Shown: one piece after another, positions 27,144-35,612 of the stretch | How positions within the stretch are numbered: position 1 is the first letter of the stretch | Layout of the letters: every line of letters starts with the position of its first letter | Assembly (NCBI RefSeq): GCF_003386205.1 | Contig: NZ_QRDY01000001.1 | Span: forward strand, 1-64,000 | Reading direction: 5' to 3' | From: Cohnella lupini | GTDB lineage: Bacteria > Bacillota > Bacilli > Paenibacillales > Paenibacillaceae | DNA: 64,000 nt | Position numbers and translations under genes: made by a program | Notes under the pieces: generated by a model | Told to the model about the DNA's origin: nothing | Seen by the model: only the letters and a program-made list of their open reading frames with translations | The model's database searches: none

Positions 27144-28964
27144 ATGATCCCGAACTTCAAACGGAAAAATCAAAGGCTGCAATGGGGCAAACGCTTCGCA
27201 ACCAAAATGATTCTCGCCCTGCTCGTGGTTATCCTGATACCGACGCTGACGAGCGTGTTATTCTACTCGGCATCTTCTAAGCTCGTGAAGAAGAACGTCC
27301 GCGTGTCGTCGCTGCAGTTGGTCCGTCAGGCTGCCGATGCGCTCTCTTCGATTATTACGGCCGGAACGGATGCGTCCAACGTGTTGTATAGCGATACGAA
27401 GCTGCAGCAAGCGGTACGCAACACGAAGCCGAGCCCGGAGGAAGAACAGGCGAACGACGATTATATTTCGAATCTCGTGAATAATTTCGTAGGCTCCAAC
27501 TCCTTTGTGAACACGTTATATATTTTGCGAGAGGATGCTCCCAGTTGGGGAAGCGGCTCCTTTAAGCTATCTAAAATATACCGCCAGCCGCTTCGAGACC
27601 TCGAATGGGTGAAGCTTGCCCGCCTCAAGGACGGAAAACCGGCCTGGGGACCTCTGGCTTACGACCCGTACAGCGGAATCGGAGAGAGTAACGATCTCGT
27701 CGTCCCCGTTACCCGAGTTATTAAGGACTTCGAATCGCTGGCCGATATCGGTTACTTGCTTGTCAATCTGGACGGGAAGAAAATCGTGGATCGAATCGGA
27801 CAAATTCATCTCGGCAAGACGGGCGGGTTCTACGTCGTGGACGATAAAGGAACGATCGTAATCGATGGCCGGTTGGAACGCGTAGGCAAACCGCTTTCCG
27901 ATAGCGGTTTGCGCGAATGGGCATCCCAAGGAAGCGATGCGGAGTTCGAATACGAAGCCGACGGAATTCGTTATTATAATATCAAACAGCCGCTATCCAA
28001 TCGCTGGAGCGTGATCGGCTCCGTGCCGATTCATGAAATTACCGATGAATTAACGAGCATGCGCAGGATGATCTGGACGTCTGCCGTCGGATTCGCGCTG
28101 TTGGCGATTCTAATCGGGTTGCTGCTCGCCCGCCAAGTGACGAAGCCTATTAAGCAGCTTACCTCGCAGATGAAAGTCGCCGAAAGCGGAGACTTTACGG
28201 TTCGCACGGAAGTGAGGTCGCAGGACGAAATCGGCCATATGAGCCGGCAATTCAATAAGATGATCAAGCGGATAGACGAGCTCGTCCAAGAGGTGCACAA
28301 CGTCCAGGAAAGCAAGAAACAGGCTGAGCTGAGGGCGGTCACCCATCGCATTCATCCCCATTTTCTATTTAACACGCTCAGCACGATCAAGTGGTTGGTC
28401 CGTTACAACCAATCCTCTAAAGCATACGAGGCATTATCCGCTCTCGTGCTCCTGCTCGAGGCCAACATGGGCAAGAAGGGGAGCTTCGTTACGTTAGGCG
28501 AAGAGCTGGATATCGTCGGCAAGTATTTGTCGATTCTGGAGATTCGCTACGACACGTCGTTTCGGCTTCATCTGGATATCGATCCGGCAACGGAAAATTT
28601 CCGGATTCCCAGGATGCTCATTCAACCGCTCGTGGAGAATGCCGTATTTCACGGCCTCGTACCGACCGGAAACGATGGAGACATCTGGATCGAAGCGGTT
28701 AACGAGCCTGACGCCGTATTGATCGAGATTCGGGATAACGGGCGAGGAATAGCGCCTGAATATTTGCTTAAACACGAAGAGCAGGAGGATGATCGCTCGT
28801 CCGGCATGACCGGAATCGGGCTGATGCATGTCCACGAATCGATTCGGCTATATTACCCGGCGGGTTCGGAGCTGCGGATCTTGAAAGGCGAAACAGGCGG
28901 TACGATTATTACGATGAAGCTGGTAAAGTCTGCGGAAGCGATATCGCGTCGCGAGGGGGCATGA
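27144..28964 (+). CDS. Sensor histidine kinase, YesM type (locus 2)
   Basis: A 606-residue membrane kinase: first transmembrane segment at about residues 19-40, an extracytoplasmic sensor of about 240 residues with a double-Cache-like layout (for example GKTGGFYVVDDKGTIVIDG), a second span at about 300-322, HAMP, then the kinase region HRIHPHFLFNTLSTIKW (predicted phospho-His406) and an HATPase with PLVENAVFHGL and DNGRGI. The start is the ATG that has GGAGGG 8 nt upstream; two earlier in-frame ATGs (27120, 27138) are less well placed. It overlaps the response-regulator start in an ATGA. Confidence 0.93.
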   Translation: MIPNFKRKNQRLQWGKRFATKMILALLVVILIPTLTSVLFYSASSKLVKKNVRVSSLQLVRQAADALSSIITAGTDASNVLYSDTKLQQAVRNTKPSPEEEQANDDYISNLVNNFVGSNSFVNTLYILREDAPSWGSGSFKLSKIYRQPLRDLEWVKLARLKDGKPAWGPLAYDPYSGIGESNDLVVPVTRVIKDFESLADIGYLLVNLDGKKIVDRIGQIHLGKTGGFYVVDDKGTIVIDGRLERVGKPLSDSGLREWASQGSDAEFEYEADGIRYYNIKQPLSNRWSVIGSVPIHEITDELTSMRRMIWTSAVGFALLAILIGLLLARQVTKPIKQLTSQMKVAESGDFTVRTEVRSQDEIGHMSRQFNKMIKRIDELVQEVHNVQESKKQAELRAVTHRIHPHFLFNTLSTIKWLVRYNQSSKAYEALSALVLLLEANMGKKGSFVTLGEELDIVGKYLSILEIRYDTSFRLHLDIDPATENFRIPRMLIQPLVENAVFHGLVPTGNDGDIWIEAVNEPDAVLIEIRDNGRGIAPEYLLKHEEQEDDRSSGMTGIGLMHVHESIRLYYPAGSELRILKGETGGTIITMKLVKSAEAISRREGA

Positions 28965-30538
28965 CGATGTATAGGGTAGCGATCGTGGACGACGAACCGG
29001 TCATACGATTCGGGATAAGGGCATCCGTGGATTGGGGACACGAGAGCATCGGGTTAGCCGGCGACTTCGCGAACGGCGAAGAGGCATGGCGGGCGATCGA
29101 GAAGGAGCCGGTCGACATATTGATTACCGACATTAAGATGCCGGTGATGGACGGTTTGGAGCTGACGAGGAGAACGCTTGCGCGGTTTCCTCATACGAAG
29201 GTGATCTTGGTTAGCAGCTACAACGATTTCGAATATGTCCGCCAAGGCTTGAAGCTTGGCGTCGTCGATTATTTGCTAAAGCCGACGCTAGAGCCGGAAG
29301 GGTTGTTGGAGCTTGTCCGCAAATGCCTAAGATTGATCGAAGATGAACGGCGTTACGATCTCGACCGGCAGCTTTTTCGGATGACCAAGTTGACTTATGA
29401 ACGCAAGAAGCTCGAAACGGACATTAAACGAGCTATCGTCCATGGAGATGAGCGTTTAACCAAAGGTGCCGTTCCTCGATGGATGGCGGAAGGATATGCG
29501 GTATGCACGGTTCTCGTCAACGGATTGCGCGAGACGGAGGAGTTGCACGGCAATTTGCACGTCGGGATGCTGCTGGAGGAAATGCAGGAGATATTTTATG
29601 AAAACAGGGAGGATGGAATTGCTTTCCTGACCGGAGACCGGTCATTGGTCGTCGCCGTTCCCGCCGCCGGCTCCGAGCCTCCGAAAGTACTCTTGAAGAA
29701 GCTATGCGAGGTTTGGTCGATCAGCCCGGGTGTTAGCCTTACCGTCGGGTATGCGCTCGGATCCGAAATAGAAGGACTGCGTTCCGTATACGTGCAGAGC
29801 GGACGTTCGGCTCAACGGCGTTTCTACGAAGGAGAAGGGGAATACGGTCCGGCGGATTCCGAGTTTCCGTCATCTTCGCAGCCGAGCCCGACGATCAAAG
29901 CCGTTAGTCAGCTACTATCGGAGCTTCGTTCATCCTCCCAATCCCGGAATGCGGAAGCAACCGATGCCGCCATCGGGGAATGGATGAATCGATGGCGGGA
30001 GCTGCGACCAGATCCGGACTCGGTTCGCGGCGAAGCGATCGAGATGGTGACGGCGTTGTTCGTCAACGAACAGGAAATGACAGTGTTGCTGGAGGGATTC
30101 GAGGAGCTGAAGCGAAGCGAAACCCTTGAAGAGCTCATAAGGCTTTTGTTGGCGCAAATACGCGGATATCGCGTTTCGTCGGCAAGCGGATCTCACACGT
30201 TCAAAGGGAATAAGCAATTGATCGATAAATCCATCGCATACATCTCCGCGAATTACACGAGCGAGATTTCCCTTCAGCAGCTCGCCAACCTCGTGCATAT
30301 GAGTAAAAATTATTTCTGTTTGCAATTTAAGCAGCATACGGGTCTCAATTTTATCGATTACTTGATTCGGCTACGCATCGGCAAAGCGAAAGAGCTGCTT
30401 CGTAATCACGGGCTCAAGATTTACGAGGTCGCGGAGAGGGCCGGATTCAACGACGTCAAGTATTTCAGTAAATTGTTCAAGAGAATGACCGGGTTATCTC
30501 CGGTCGATTACCGGGAGCGGCAGCTTGAGGATCGCTAG
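28961..30538 (+). CDS. AraC-type response regulator, YesN type (locus 2)
   Basis: A 525-residue regulator, longer than the locus-1 homologue. N-terminal receiver with D10-D11 and the predicted phosphorylated Asp57 (LITDIKMP) and the Lys in YLLKPT. A long middle region of about 270 residues follows that I do not recognise; YesN-type regulators often carry such a domain. The C-terminal AraC helix-turn-helix covers about residues 420-520, with AGFNDVKYFSKLFKRMTGLSP. It is coupled to the kinase gene and followed 22 nt later by a second sugar-binding protein gene. Confidence 0.93.
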   Translation: MTMYRVAIVDDEPVIRFGIRASVDWGHESIGLAGDFANGEEAWRAIEKEPVDILITDIKMPVMDGLELTRRTLARFPHTKVILVSSYNDFEYVRQGLKLGVVDYLLKPTLEPEGLLELVRKCLRLIEDERRYDLDRQLFRMTKLTYERKKLETDIKRAIVHGDERLTKGAVPRWMAEGYAVCTVLVNGLRETEELHGNLHVGMLLEEMQEIFYENREDGIAFLTGDRSLVVAVPAAGSEPPKVLLKKLCEVWSISPGVSLTVGYALGSEIEGLRSVYVQSGRSAQRRFYEGEGEYGPADSEFPSSSQPSPTIKAVSQLLSELRSSSQSRNAEATDAAIGEWMNRWRELRPDPDSVRGEAIEMVTALFVNEQEMTVLLEGFEELKRSETLEELIRLLLAQIRGYRVSSASGSHTFKGNKQLIDKSIAYISANYTSEISLQQLANLVHMSKNYFCLQFKQHTGLNFIDYLIRLRIGKAKELLRNHGLKIYEVAERAGFNDVKYFSKLFKRMTGLSPVDYRERQLEDR

Positions 30539-30560
30539 AAGGAAACGGGGAGGGAATGTC

Positions 30561-31868
30561 TTGGCGAAACGGCGGGAGGAGGGAAATATAAGAAGCGGGA
30601 AGCTTCCGAACATCGTTGTCATAGGGCTCTTGCTTACCTTAATCCCGACAAGCTGCGGGTCTAGCGAAAGCATTATCGGAGGGAGCAGCGTCGAGCAGAT
30701 CAAGATGACCGGCGCGCAAGAGGATATTATCGTCTGGCATACGTACAGCGACGTGGAAACGTGGACCTTCGAGCAGGAAGTCATACCCGCCTTCGAGAAG
30801 GAGTATCCTGATATCAACGTCGTCTCCGTCAGAAGACCCTATGAGAATATCAAGGGAGCTCTTATCTCGGAGACGACTTCGGGCAGCGGACCGGACGTCG
30901 TGCGGCTGGATATGGCTTGGCTGGCGGAATTCTCCAATCTCGGCTTGGTCGATCCTATCGACGGGTATCCCGAGTTTACGCGAATCAGCAAGAAGATTCA
31001 CCAGACGGCGCTAGGTTCGGGCAAATACGACGGACGTTATTACGGGCTTCCGCTGAACATGAATACGAAAGCCGCGATCTATAGCCGCAAGCTTCTGGAG
31101 CAGGCTGGCGTAAGTAATCCTCCGTCTACGATGGACGAGTTAGTCGAGCTTAGCGAGCGAACCGGTTGGCCGCTTGGCGTCAACGGAATCAATACGTGGT
31201 CGTTGCTCCCTTATTTCTCGGGATTGGGCGGAAGACTGACGAACGATGATTATTCCAAATCGATCGGCTATTTAGACAGCGCCGAGAGCGTGAAAGCCGT
31301 TACAACGCTTAAACGCCTGCTGGACAAAGGATTGATCGACGACGACGTGCTCGACGGAAAGCTGGATAGGTGGCTCGGGGTTCAGGACGGGAAACTATTG
31401 ATGATCGATGAAGGCCCTTGGTATTATTCGATATTGTCGCACGTATCCGGCTTCGATAACTCGCGGCTGCTCGAGGACACCGTCTTGGCGCCATTCCCTC
31501 ACAATGCCGGTCAGAAGGGGGCGATCATCGGCGGGGAGAATCTCGTTCTGATGAAGAGCTCGGGTCATAAGCAGGCCGCATGGACATTGATGAAATGGAT
31601 GGCGGACGTCCAGGCGCAGCGATTGATGTTCAAGACCGGTCTTCTGCCGACGAACGTGGATGCCGGCAGTTCGGAGGAGAGTCTCAGTCCGACGATCCGT
31701 CCTTATGTGGATAGCTTGGACGCTTCGTTTCTGCGTCCGCCGGTGGCGAATTGGGCGAAGATCGATAAGGAATTCAACGAAGCCTTCGAACGAATGCTGT
31801 ACGGACGGGTTCCGATCGAGCTGGGTCTTCATCGTCTGGCGGCTCAAGTAGAGGAATGGCTAAGCTAA
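30561..31868 (+). CDS. Second sugar-binding protein, paralogue beside the two-component system
   Basis: A 435-residue family-1 binding protein, read from a TTG with GGGGAGGG 6 nt upstream. It is an evident paralogue of the locus-2 transport binding protein: both share IxxWHTYSD, LLPYF-x2-LGG, TN(E/D)DY, the GYL-x-S-x-ESVKA segment, the ID(D/E)GPW block and the AW-T-x-MKWM segment in the same order. The signal region is hydrophobic (about 17-31), but the lipobox candidate IPTSC (Cys32) has Pro at -3, so lipid attachment is uncertain. It has no permeases of its own and follows kinase and regulator in the same operon. A role as a ligand-presenting partner of the kinase is therefore a reasonable inference; a spare transport subunit is the alternative. 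Confidence 0.86.
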   Translation: MAKRREEGNIRSGKLPNIVVIGLLLTLIPTSCGSSESIIGGSSVEQIKMTGAQEDIIVWHTYSDVETWTFEQEVIPAFEKEYPDINVVSVRRPYENIKGALISETTSGSGPDVVRLDMAWLAEFSNLGLVDPIDGYPEFTRISKKIHQTALGSGKYDGRYYGLPLNMNTKAAIYSRKLLEQAGVSNPPSTMDELVELSERTGWPLGVNGINTWSLLPYFSGLGGRLTNDDYSKSIGYLDSAESVKAVTTLKRLLDKGLIDDDVLDGKLDRWLGVQDGKLLMIDEGPWYYSILSHVSGFDNSRLLEDTVLAPFPHNAGQKGAIIGGENLVLMKSSGHKQAAWTLMKWMADVQAQRLMFKTGLLPTNVDAGSSEESLSPTIRPYVDSLDASFLRPPVANWAKIDKEFNEAFERMLYGRVPIELGLHRLAAQVEEWLS

Positions 31869-31896
31869 TTTGTAGGTTTAAGGGGGAGTTGAGAGC

Positions 31897-33042
31897 ATGA
31901 AGTTCGTAGTAGCGCCGGATTCGTTCAAGGAAAGCTTGTCGGCGTCGGAGGCGGCCCGGATCATTGGAGAAGCGATCCGCAGCGTGCATCCGAACGCGAC
32001 GGTTGAGCTCGCGCCGATGGCCGACGGCGGAGAAGGCACGGTCGAAGCTTTGGTTGCGGCCGGGGCGGGAAAGTTTCGGTATTCGGAGGTGACGGGACCA
32101 TTAGGAAAACCCGTCCGTTCATTGTTCGGAATCCTAGACGGAGACGATGCAAAATCCGGGAAAGGAACGGCGGTGTTGGAGGCAGCATCGATATTCGGTT
32201 TAACGATAATTCCGTTATCCGAACGCAATCCTTACCGGACAACGACCAGAGGAATGGGCGAGCTGATGCTGCAATTGCTCGACGAAGGCTTTCGTAAATT
32301 CATCGTCGGTTTGGGAGGGAGCGGAACCAATGACGGCGGTATGGGATTATTGTCGGCGTTAGGGGCTGTTTTTCTCGATAAGCAAGGGGAAAGCTTGCGC
32401 GGATTCGGCGAGGACTTATTGAAGCTGGATCGAATCGGCCTTGAAGCGCTGGATCCCCGATTGTCGGATAGCGAGATCGTGATCGCTTCGGACGTTCAGA
32501 GCCCTTTGTGCGGACCGGACGGCGCTTCTCGCGTTTACGGACTGCAGAAAGGCGCATCGCCCGATCAGATAGATGCGCTGGATCTATCGATGAGTCGGTA
32601 TGCGGACCGCATCGAAGACCATATTGGTCTCAAGCTACGTAATTCTCCGGGAGCCGGAGCCGCGGGGGGAGCCGGGTTCGCGCTACTCGCCATGGGAGCG
32701 AAGGCGGTTCAGGGGGCGGAAGTCGTAGCCGACGCCTCGCGTTTAGGAAGCAAATTAAGCGGGGCGGATTGGGTGATTACGGGAGAAGGCAAGAGCGATA
32801 ATCAAACGTTAAACGGGAAATTGCCGTTTTACGTAGCCCGGCTCGCGAAAGAGACCGGGGCGAGGACGATTCTGATATCGGGTAGCTTGGGTCAGAACAC
32901 CGAAGAGCTCGAAAAGGAATTCAGCGCATGTTTCGCTTGCGTTCCGCGGCCGATGACCGTGTCCGAATGTTTAGAGCAAGCGGAGACAACTTTATCCGAC
33001 TGCGTACGCAATGTCGTTAAGTTGCTCTCCGTTCCCCGATAG
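31897..33042 (+). CDS. Glycerate kinase (GarK/GlxK family)
   Basis: A 381-residue kinase that phosphorylates D-glycerate for entry into glycolysis. The family opening is nearly textbook: MKFVVAPDSFKESLSA and the APMADGGEGTVEAL loop; GLGGSGTNDGGMGLLSALG and GPGAGAAGGAGF-type glycine motifs (here NSPGAGAAGGAGFALL) and ITGEGKSDNQTLNGK follow. Start behind AAGGGGGAG, 28 nt after the binding-protein gene, so it may be co-transcribed with the locus-2 regulators. Whether glycerate (2- or 3-phosphate product) comes from the imported substrate is not known. Confidence 0.94.
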   Translation: MKFVVAPDSFKESLSASEAARIIGEAIRSVHPNATVELAPMADGGEGTVEALVAAGAGKFRYSEVTGPLGKPVRSLFGILDGDDAKSGKGTAVLEAASIFGLTIIPLSERNPYRTTTRGMGELMLQLLDEGFRKFIVGLGGSGTNDGGMGLLSALGAVFLDKQGESLRGFGEDLLKLDRIGLEALDPRLSDSEIVIASDVQSPLCGPDGASRVYGLQKGASPDQIDALDLSMSRYADRIEDHIGLKLRNSPGAGAAGGAGFALLAMGAKAVQGAEVVADASRLGSKLSGADWVITGEGKSDNQTLNGKLPFYVARLAKETGARTILISGSLGQNTEELEKEFSACFACVPRPMTVSECLEQAETTLSDCVRNVVKLLSVPR

Positions 33043-33052
33043 GAAAGGTCAC

Positions 33053-33391
33053 TTAAGGTCTGATCGTCACCCGCGTCCTAATCGGTACGATGGTGGCGAG
33101 CGTAAGAACATCGTCGTTGTACATCCGAATACAACCATGACTGACTTCCCTTCCGATCGATGCGGGATCGTTCGTACCGTGAATGCCATAGTGCGGTTTA
33201 GACAAGCCCATCCAGAAAGCGCCGTAAGGCCCTCCGGGATCGGCTTGTTTATTGACGATGGAGAATTCCCCCGTGGGAGTCTTAGTGAGCATCTTGCCGA
33301 TTCCGACGGGAAATGACCTGACGACGGTATTTCCGTCGAGCAAATACAGATTTCGGTCGGACAAGTCGACGATAATCCGATAATTCGGCAT
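33053..33391 (-). CDS. L,D-transpeptidase, YkuD domain
   Basis: A 112-residue single-domain YkuD protein. The catalytic signature is intact: [20 protein letters not shown], with the nucleophilic Cys in SHGC and the upstream His. Such enzymes cross-link peptidoglycan by 3-3 bonds or modify the spore cortex. No signal peptide or LysM domain is present, unlike B. subtilis YkuD, so export is unexplained and a forespore or mother-cell role is possible. AAGGAGG lies 7-8 nt before the ATG. It converges with the glycerate kinase gene, leaving 10 bp between the stops. Confidence 0.92.
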   Translation of the reverse strand: MPNYRIIVDLSDRNLYLLDGNTVVRSFPVGIGKMLTKTPTGEFSIVNKQADPGGPYGAFWMGLSKPHYGIHGTNDPASIGREVSHGCIRMYNDDVLTLATIVPIRTRVTIRP

Positions 33392-33510
33392 GGAAACAAC
33401 CTCCTTGTCACTAGATTATGTGCAAGATGGACGGCATGTTCACGGTGCGAGGGGAATACTCGGGGACGATATGTTATGATCTATTCATCAAACCCGAAGG
33501 AGAATGCGAT

Positions 33511-34785
33511 ATGCGGTTACGCGCCGGAGCCGGGCACCTGAAATACGTCGTTCTCTTCGTCGTTTATGCTGCCGCCGTAGCGGCTTACGTCTGGTACACG
33601 TCGCCGAATCGGGTTCCGGAATCGCTTGCCGGATCCGCAGCGGATCCCTCTACGTTCTTCGCGCCTGGCCTGCTTCGCGATAGCGAAACGCTTAACGCGT
33701 GGAGGAACTGGATATTTTTCATGAGCGGACCTTGGGAATGGCTTATCTATTTCATCCTATTGGCGAGCGGAATATCAAGAAAGTGGAGAGACATTCTCGA
33801 GGGATACGGGCTCCCCGTGTATATTAGATTTCCCTTATTCGTGTTGCTCGTGAACGCCGTATCGTTCTTGCTGTATTTACCGCTTCGGGTCATGAGTTAT
33901 AACTTGTCGAAAATGTACGGGATTTCGACGCAACCCGTTTCGGGCTGGCTTAGAGATAAGGCGGTCGAGTTCGGAATCGGATATTTGACCTTATTGGCGG
34001 TGTCGGCGGTAGCCTTCTGGATGATCTCGCGCGGAGGGAAATGGTGGTTAAAGCTTTGGCTGATCTCCATTCCGTTCACCGTGTTCATGATGTATGTGCA
34101 GCCGGTCGTCATTGATCCGATATACAATAGCTTCTCGACGTTATCGGATCCGCGATTGGAGCAAGAGATTCTAGCCCTTGCGGCTAAAGCGGATATTCCC
34201 GCCCATCGCGTGTACGAGGTGAACATGTCGGAGAAGACGAACGCGATGAACGCATACGTTAACGGAATAGGCTCCTCCTTGAGGATCGTTCTATGGGATA
34301 CGACGCTCCAGCAACTGAACGAGAAAGAAATCTTGCTTATCATGGCGCATGAAATGGGCCATTACGTCATGCATCATCTGGAATGGAGCGCCGTCGGAGC
34401 TGTAGGATCGACGCTGGTGCTTCTACTTGCTGGAGGATGGGTGTTTCAGGTCGTCGTCCGCAATCGAGGCAGGAGTTGGGGAATCCGTTCGATGTCGGAT
34501 ATGTCCGCGCTGCCTCTCGTGCTGCTCTTGCTATCCGTCCTTTCGTTCGCGATTTTGCCGGTTACCAACTACGTGTCCCGTCAAGCCGAGGCTTCGGCGG
34601 ACCGTTATGCGATGGAGTTGATCGGAAGCGCGGAAGGATCGGTATCCATGAATCAGAAAATGTCAGTCGTCGTGCTAAGCGACGTAAACCCGCCGCTTCT
34701 CGTCAAGTGGTTTAGGGATGATCACCCGTCAGACATGGAAAGGATTATCGATGCGGAACGATTCGAACGGGATCGGGAAAAATGA
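33511..34785 (+). CDS. M48 family membrane zinc metalloprotease (Ste24/CAAX protease type)
   Basis: A 424-residue integral membrane protease. An N-terminal region with about four to five spans is followed by the catalytic domain: the zinc motif HEMGH (H280 and H284) in LIMAHEMGHYVMHHLEW and the third ligand in RQAEASADRYAMELIG, then the C-terminal DDHPSDMERI segment, in which the histidine and arginine of the family motif are kept. The start is the ATG behind GAAGGAG; an open frame upstream lacks a binding site. Bacterial homologues act in membrane-protein quality control. Its 3' end overlaps the next gene by 35 nt. Confidence 0.92.
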   Translation: MRLRAGAGHLKYVVLFVVYAAAVAAYVWYTSPNRVPESLAGSAADPSTFFAPGLLRDSETLNAWRNWIFFMSGPWEWLIYFILLASGISRKWRDILEGYGLPVYIRFPLFVLLVNAVSFLLYLPLRVMSYNLSKMYGISTQPVSGWLRDKAVEFGIGYLTLLAVSAVAFWMISRGGKWWLKLWLISIPFTVFMMYVQPVVIDPIYNSFSTLSDPRLEQEILALAAKADIPAHRVYEVNMSEKTNAMNAYVNGIGSSLRIVLWDTTLQQLNEKEILLIMAHEMGHYVMHHLEWSAVGAVGSTLVLLLAGGWVFQVVVRNRGRSWGIRSMSDMSALPLVLLLLSVLSFAILPVTNYVSRQAEASADRYAMELIGSAEGSVSMNQKMSVVVLSDVNPPLLVKWFRDDHPSDMERIIDAERFERDREK

Positions 34786-35524
34786 AATCGAATTGTATGT
34801 CATGGCGGGCCTAGCAACGGCTCCTCTCTTCATGGAGAGGCTTCGGCACGCACTTGTCCATACGATAGACGAGATAGGAAGCTTAGGACGGCTCGCGCAT
34901 TCGGAGCTGTTATTTCCTTATGGGGATTGGAGCAGGAGATCGATTCCGCAGCTCTGGGAGATAAGGGCCGATATGCGCTTAAGGTTGGATCGTATCGAGG
35001 CTTCCATAGGAGGTAAGCGGGCTCTTGGTTCGATCGGGTCCGGACGCGCCGAATTCGATGGAAGCGGAACAACGTATGTAATGGTCGGTCATAGCGGCGG
35101 AGGAGTAGCCGCTGTACATGCCGCGTATCTCTTATTGGCAAGAGACGAGACAGCGACATGCTTCGTGATTATGATCGGATCCCCAAGATGTAGAATACCG
35201 GAACGGCTGCGTCCGAAGACGTTATCGATCAGCGCATCGGGAAGGAGCAAGGACGGCAGCAGGACCGGAAAGTCGCCGGATTTCATCTCTCGACTCGGAA
35301 GCTTCGGCGGATGGTCGACCGGCGAAGCGGCGAACCGTAACCGACCGCGAATGCCTTCCTGGCGGAAGGACAAGTATGCTCCATCGTCTATGATGAGCGT
35401 GCCGATTATCGGCGGCCATGCGGATTATTTTCGCGATAGCGCCCCGTATCTCAATTCCGGCGGAATGTCTAACCTGGATCTTACTGTGGAAGCGATTCGG
35501 TCATGGTTAATTCAATGGAATTAA
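34751..35524 (+). CDS. Putative alpha/beta hydrolase (serine-hydrolase elbow)
   Basis: A 257-residue cytoplasmic protein. The nucleophile elbow GHSGG (Ser115) sits after a beta-strand (TYVMVG) and before a helix, as in lipases and esterases; an Asp and a C-terminal His (GGHADYFRDS) would complete the triad. The opening IELYVMAGLATAP is a beta-strand that could form the oxyanion loop. The start is the ATG with AAAGGA 7 nt upstream, overlapping the protease gene by 35 nt, so the pair is translationally coupled. Substrate unknown. Confidence 0.68.
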   Translation: MRNDSNGIGKNEIELYVMAGLATAPLFMERLRHALVHTIDEIGSLGRLAHSELLFPYGDWSRRSIPQLWEIRADMRLRLDRIEASIGGKRALGSIGSGRAEFDGSGTTYVMVGHSGGGVAAVHAAYLLLARDETATCFVIMIGSPRCRIPERLRPKTLSISASGRSKDGSRTGKSPDFISRLGSFGGWSTGEAANRNRPRMPSWRKDKYAPSSMMSVPIIGGHADYFRDSAPYLNSGGMSNLDLTVEAIRSWLIQWN

Positions 35525-35612
35525 GCATAATTTCGATAATATCACTCCTGTCGATACGTCTCGGGTGCCTTCATAATGAGGGTAGATCGTAGTCGAAGGA
35601 GAGGGAACCCAC

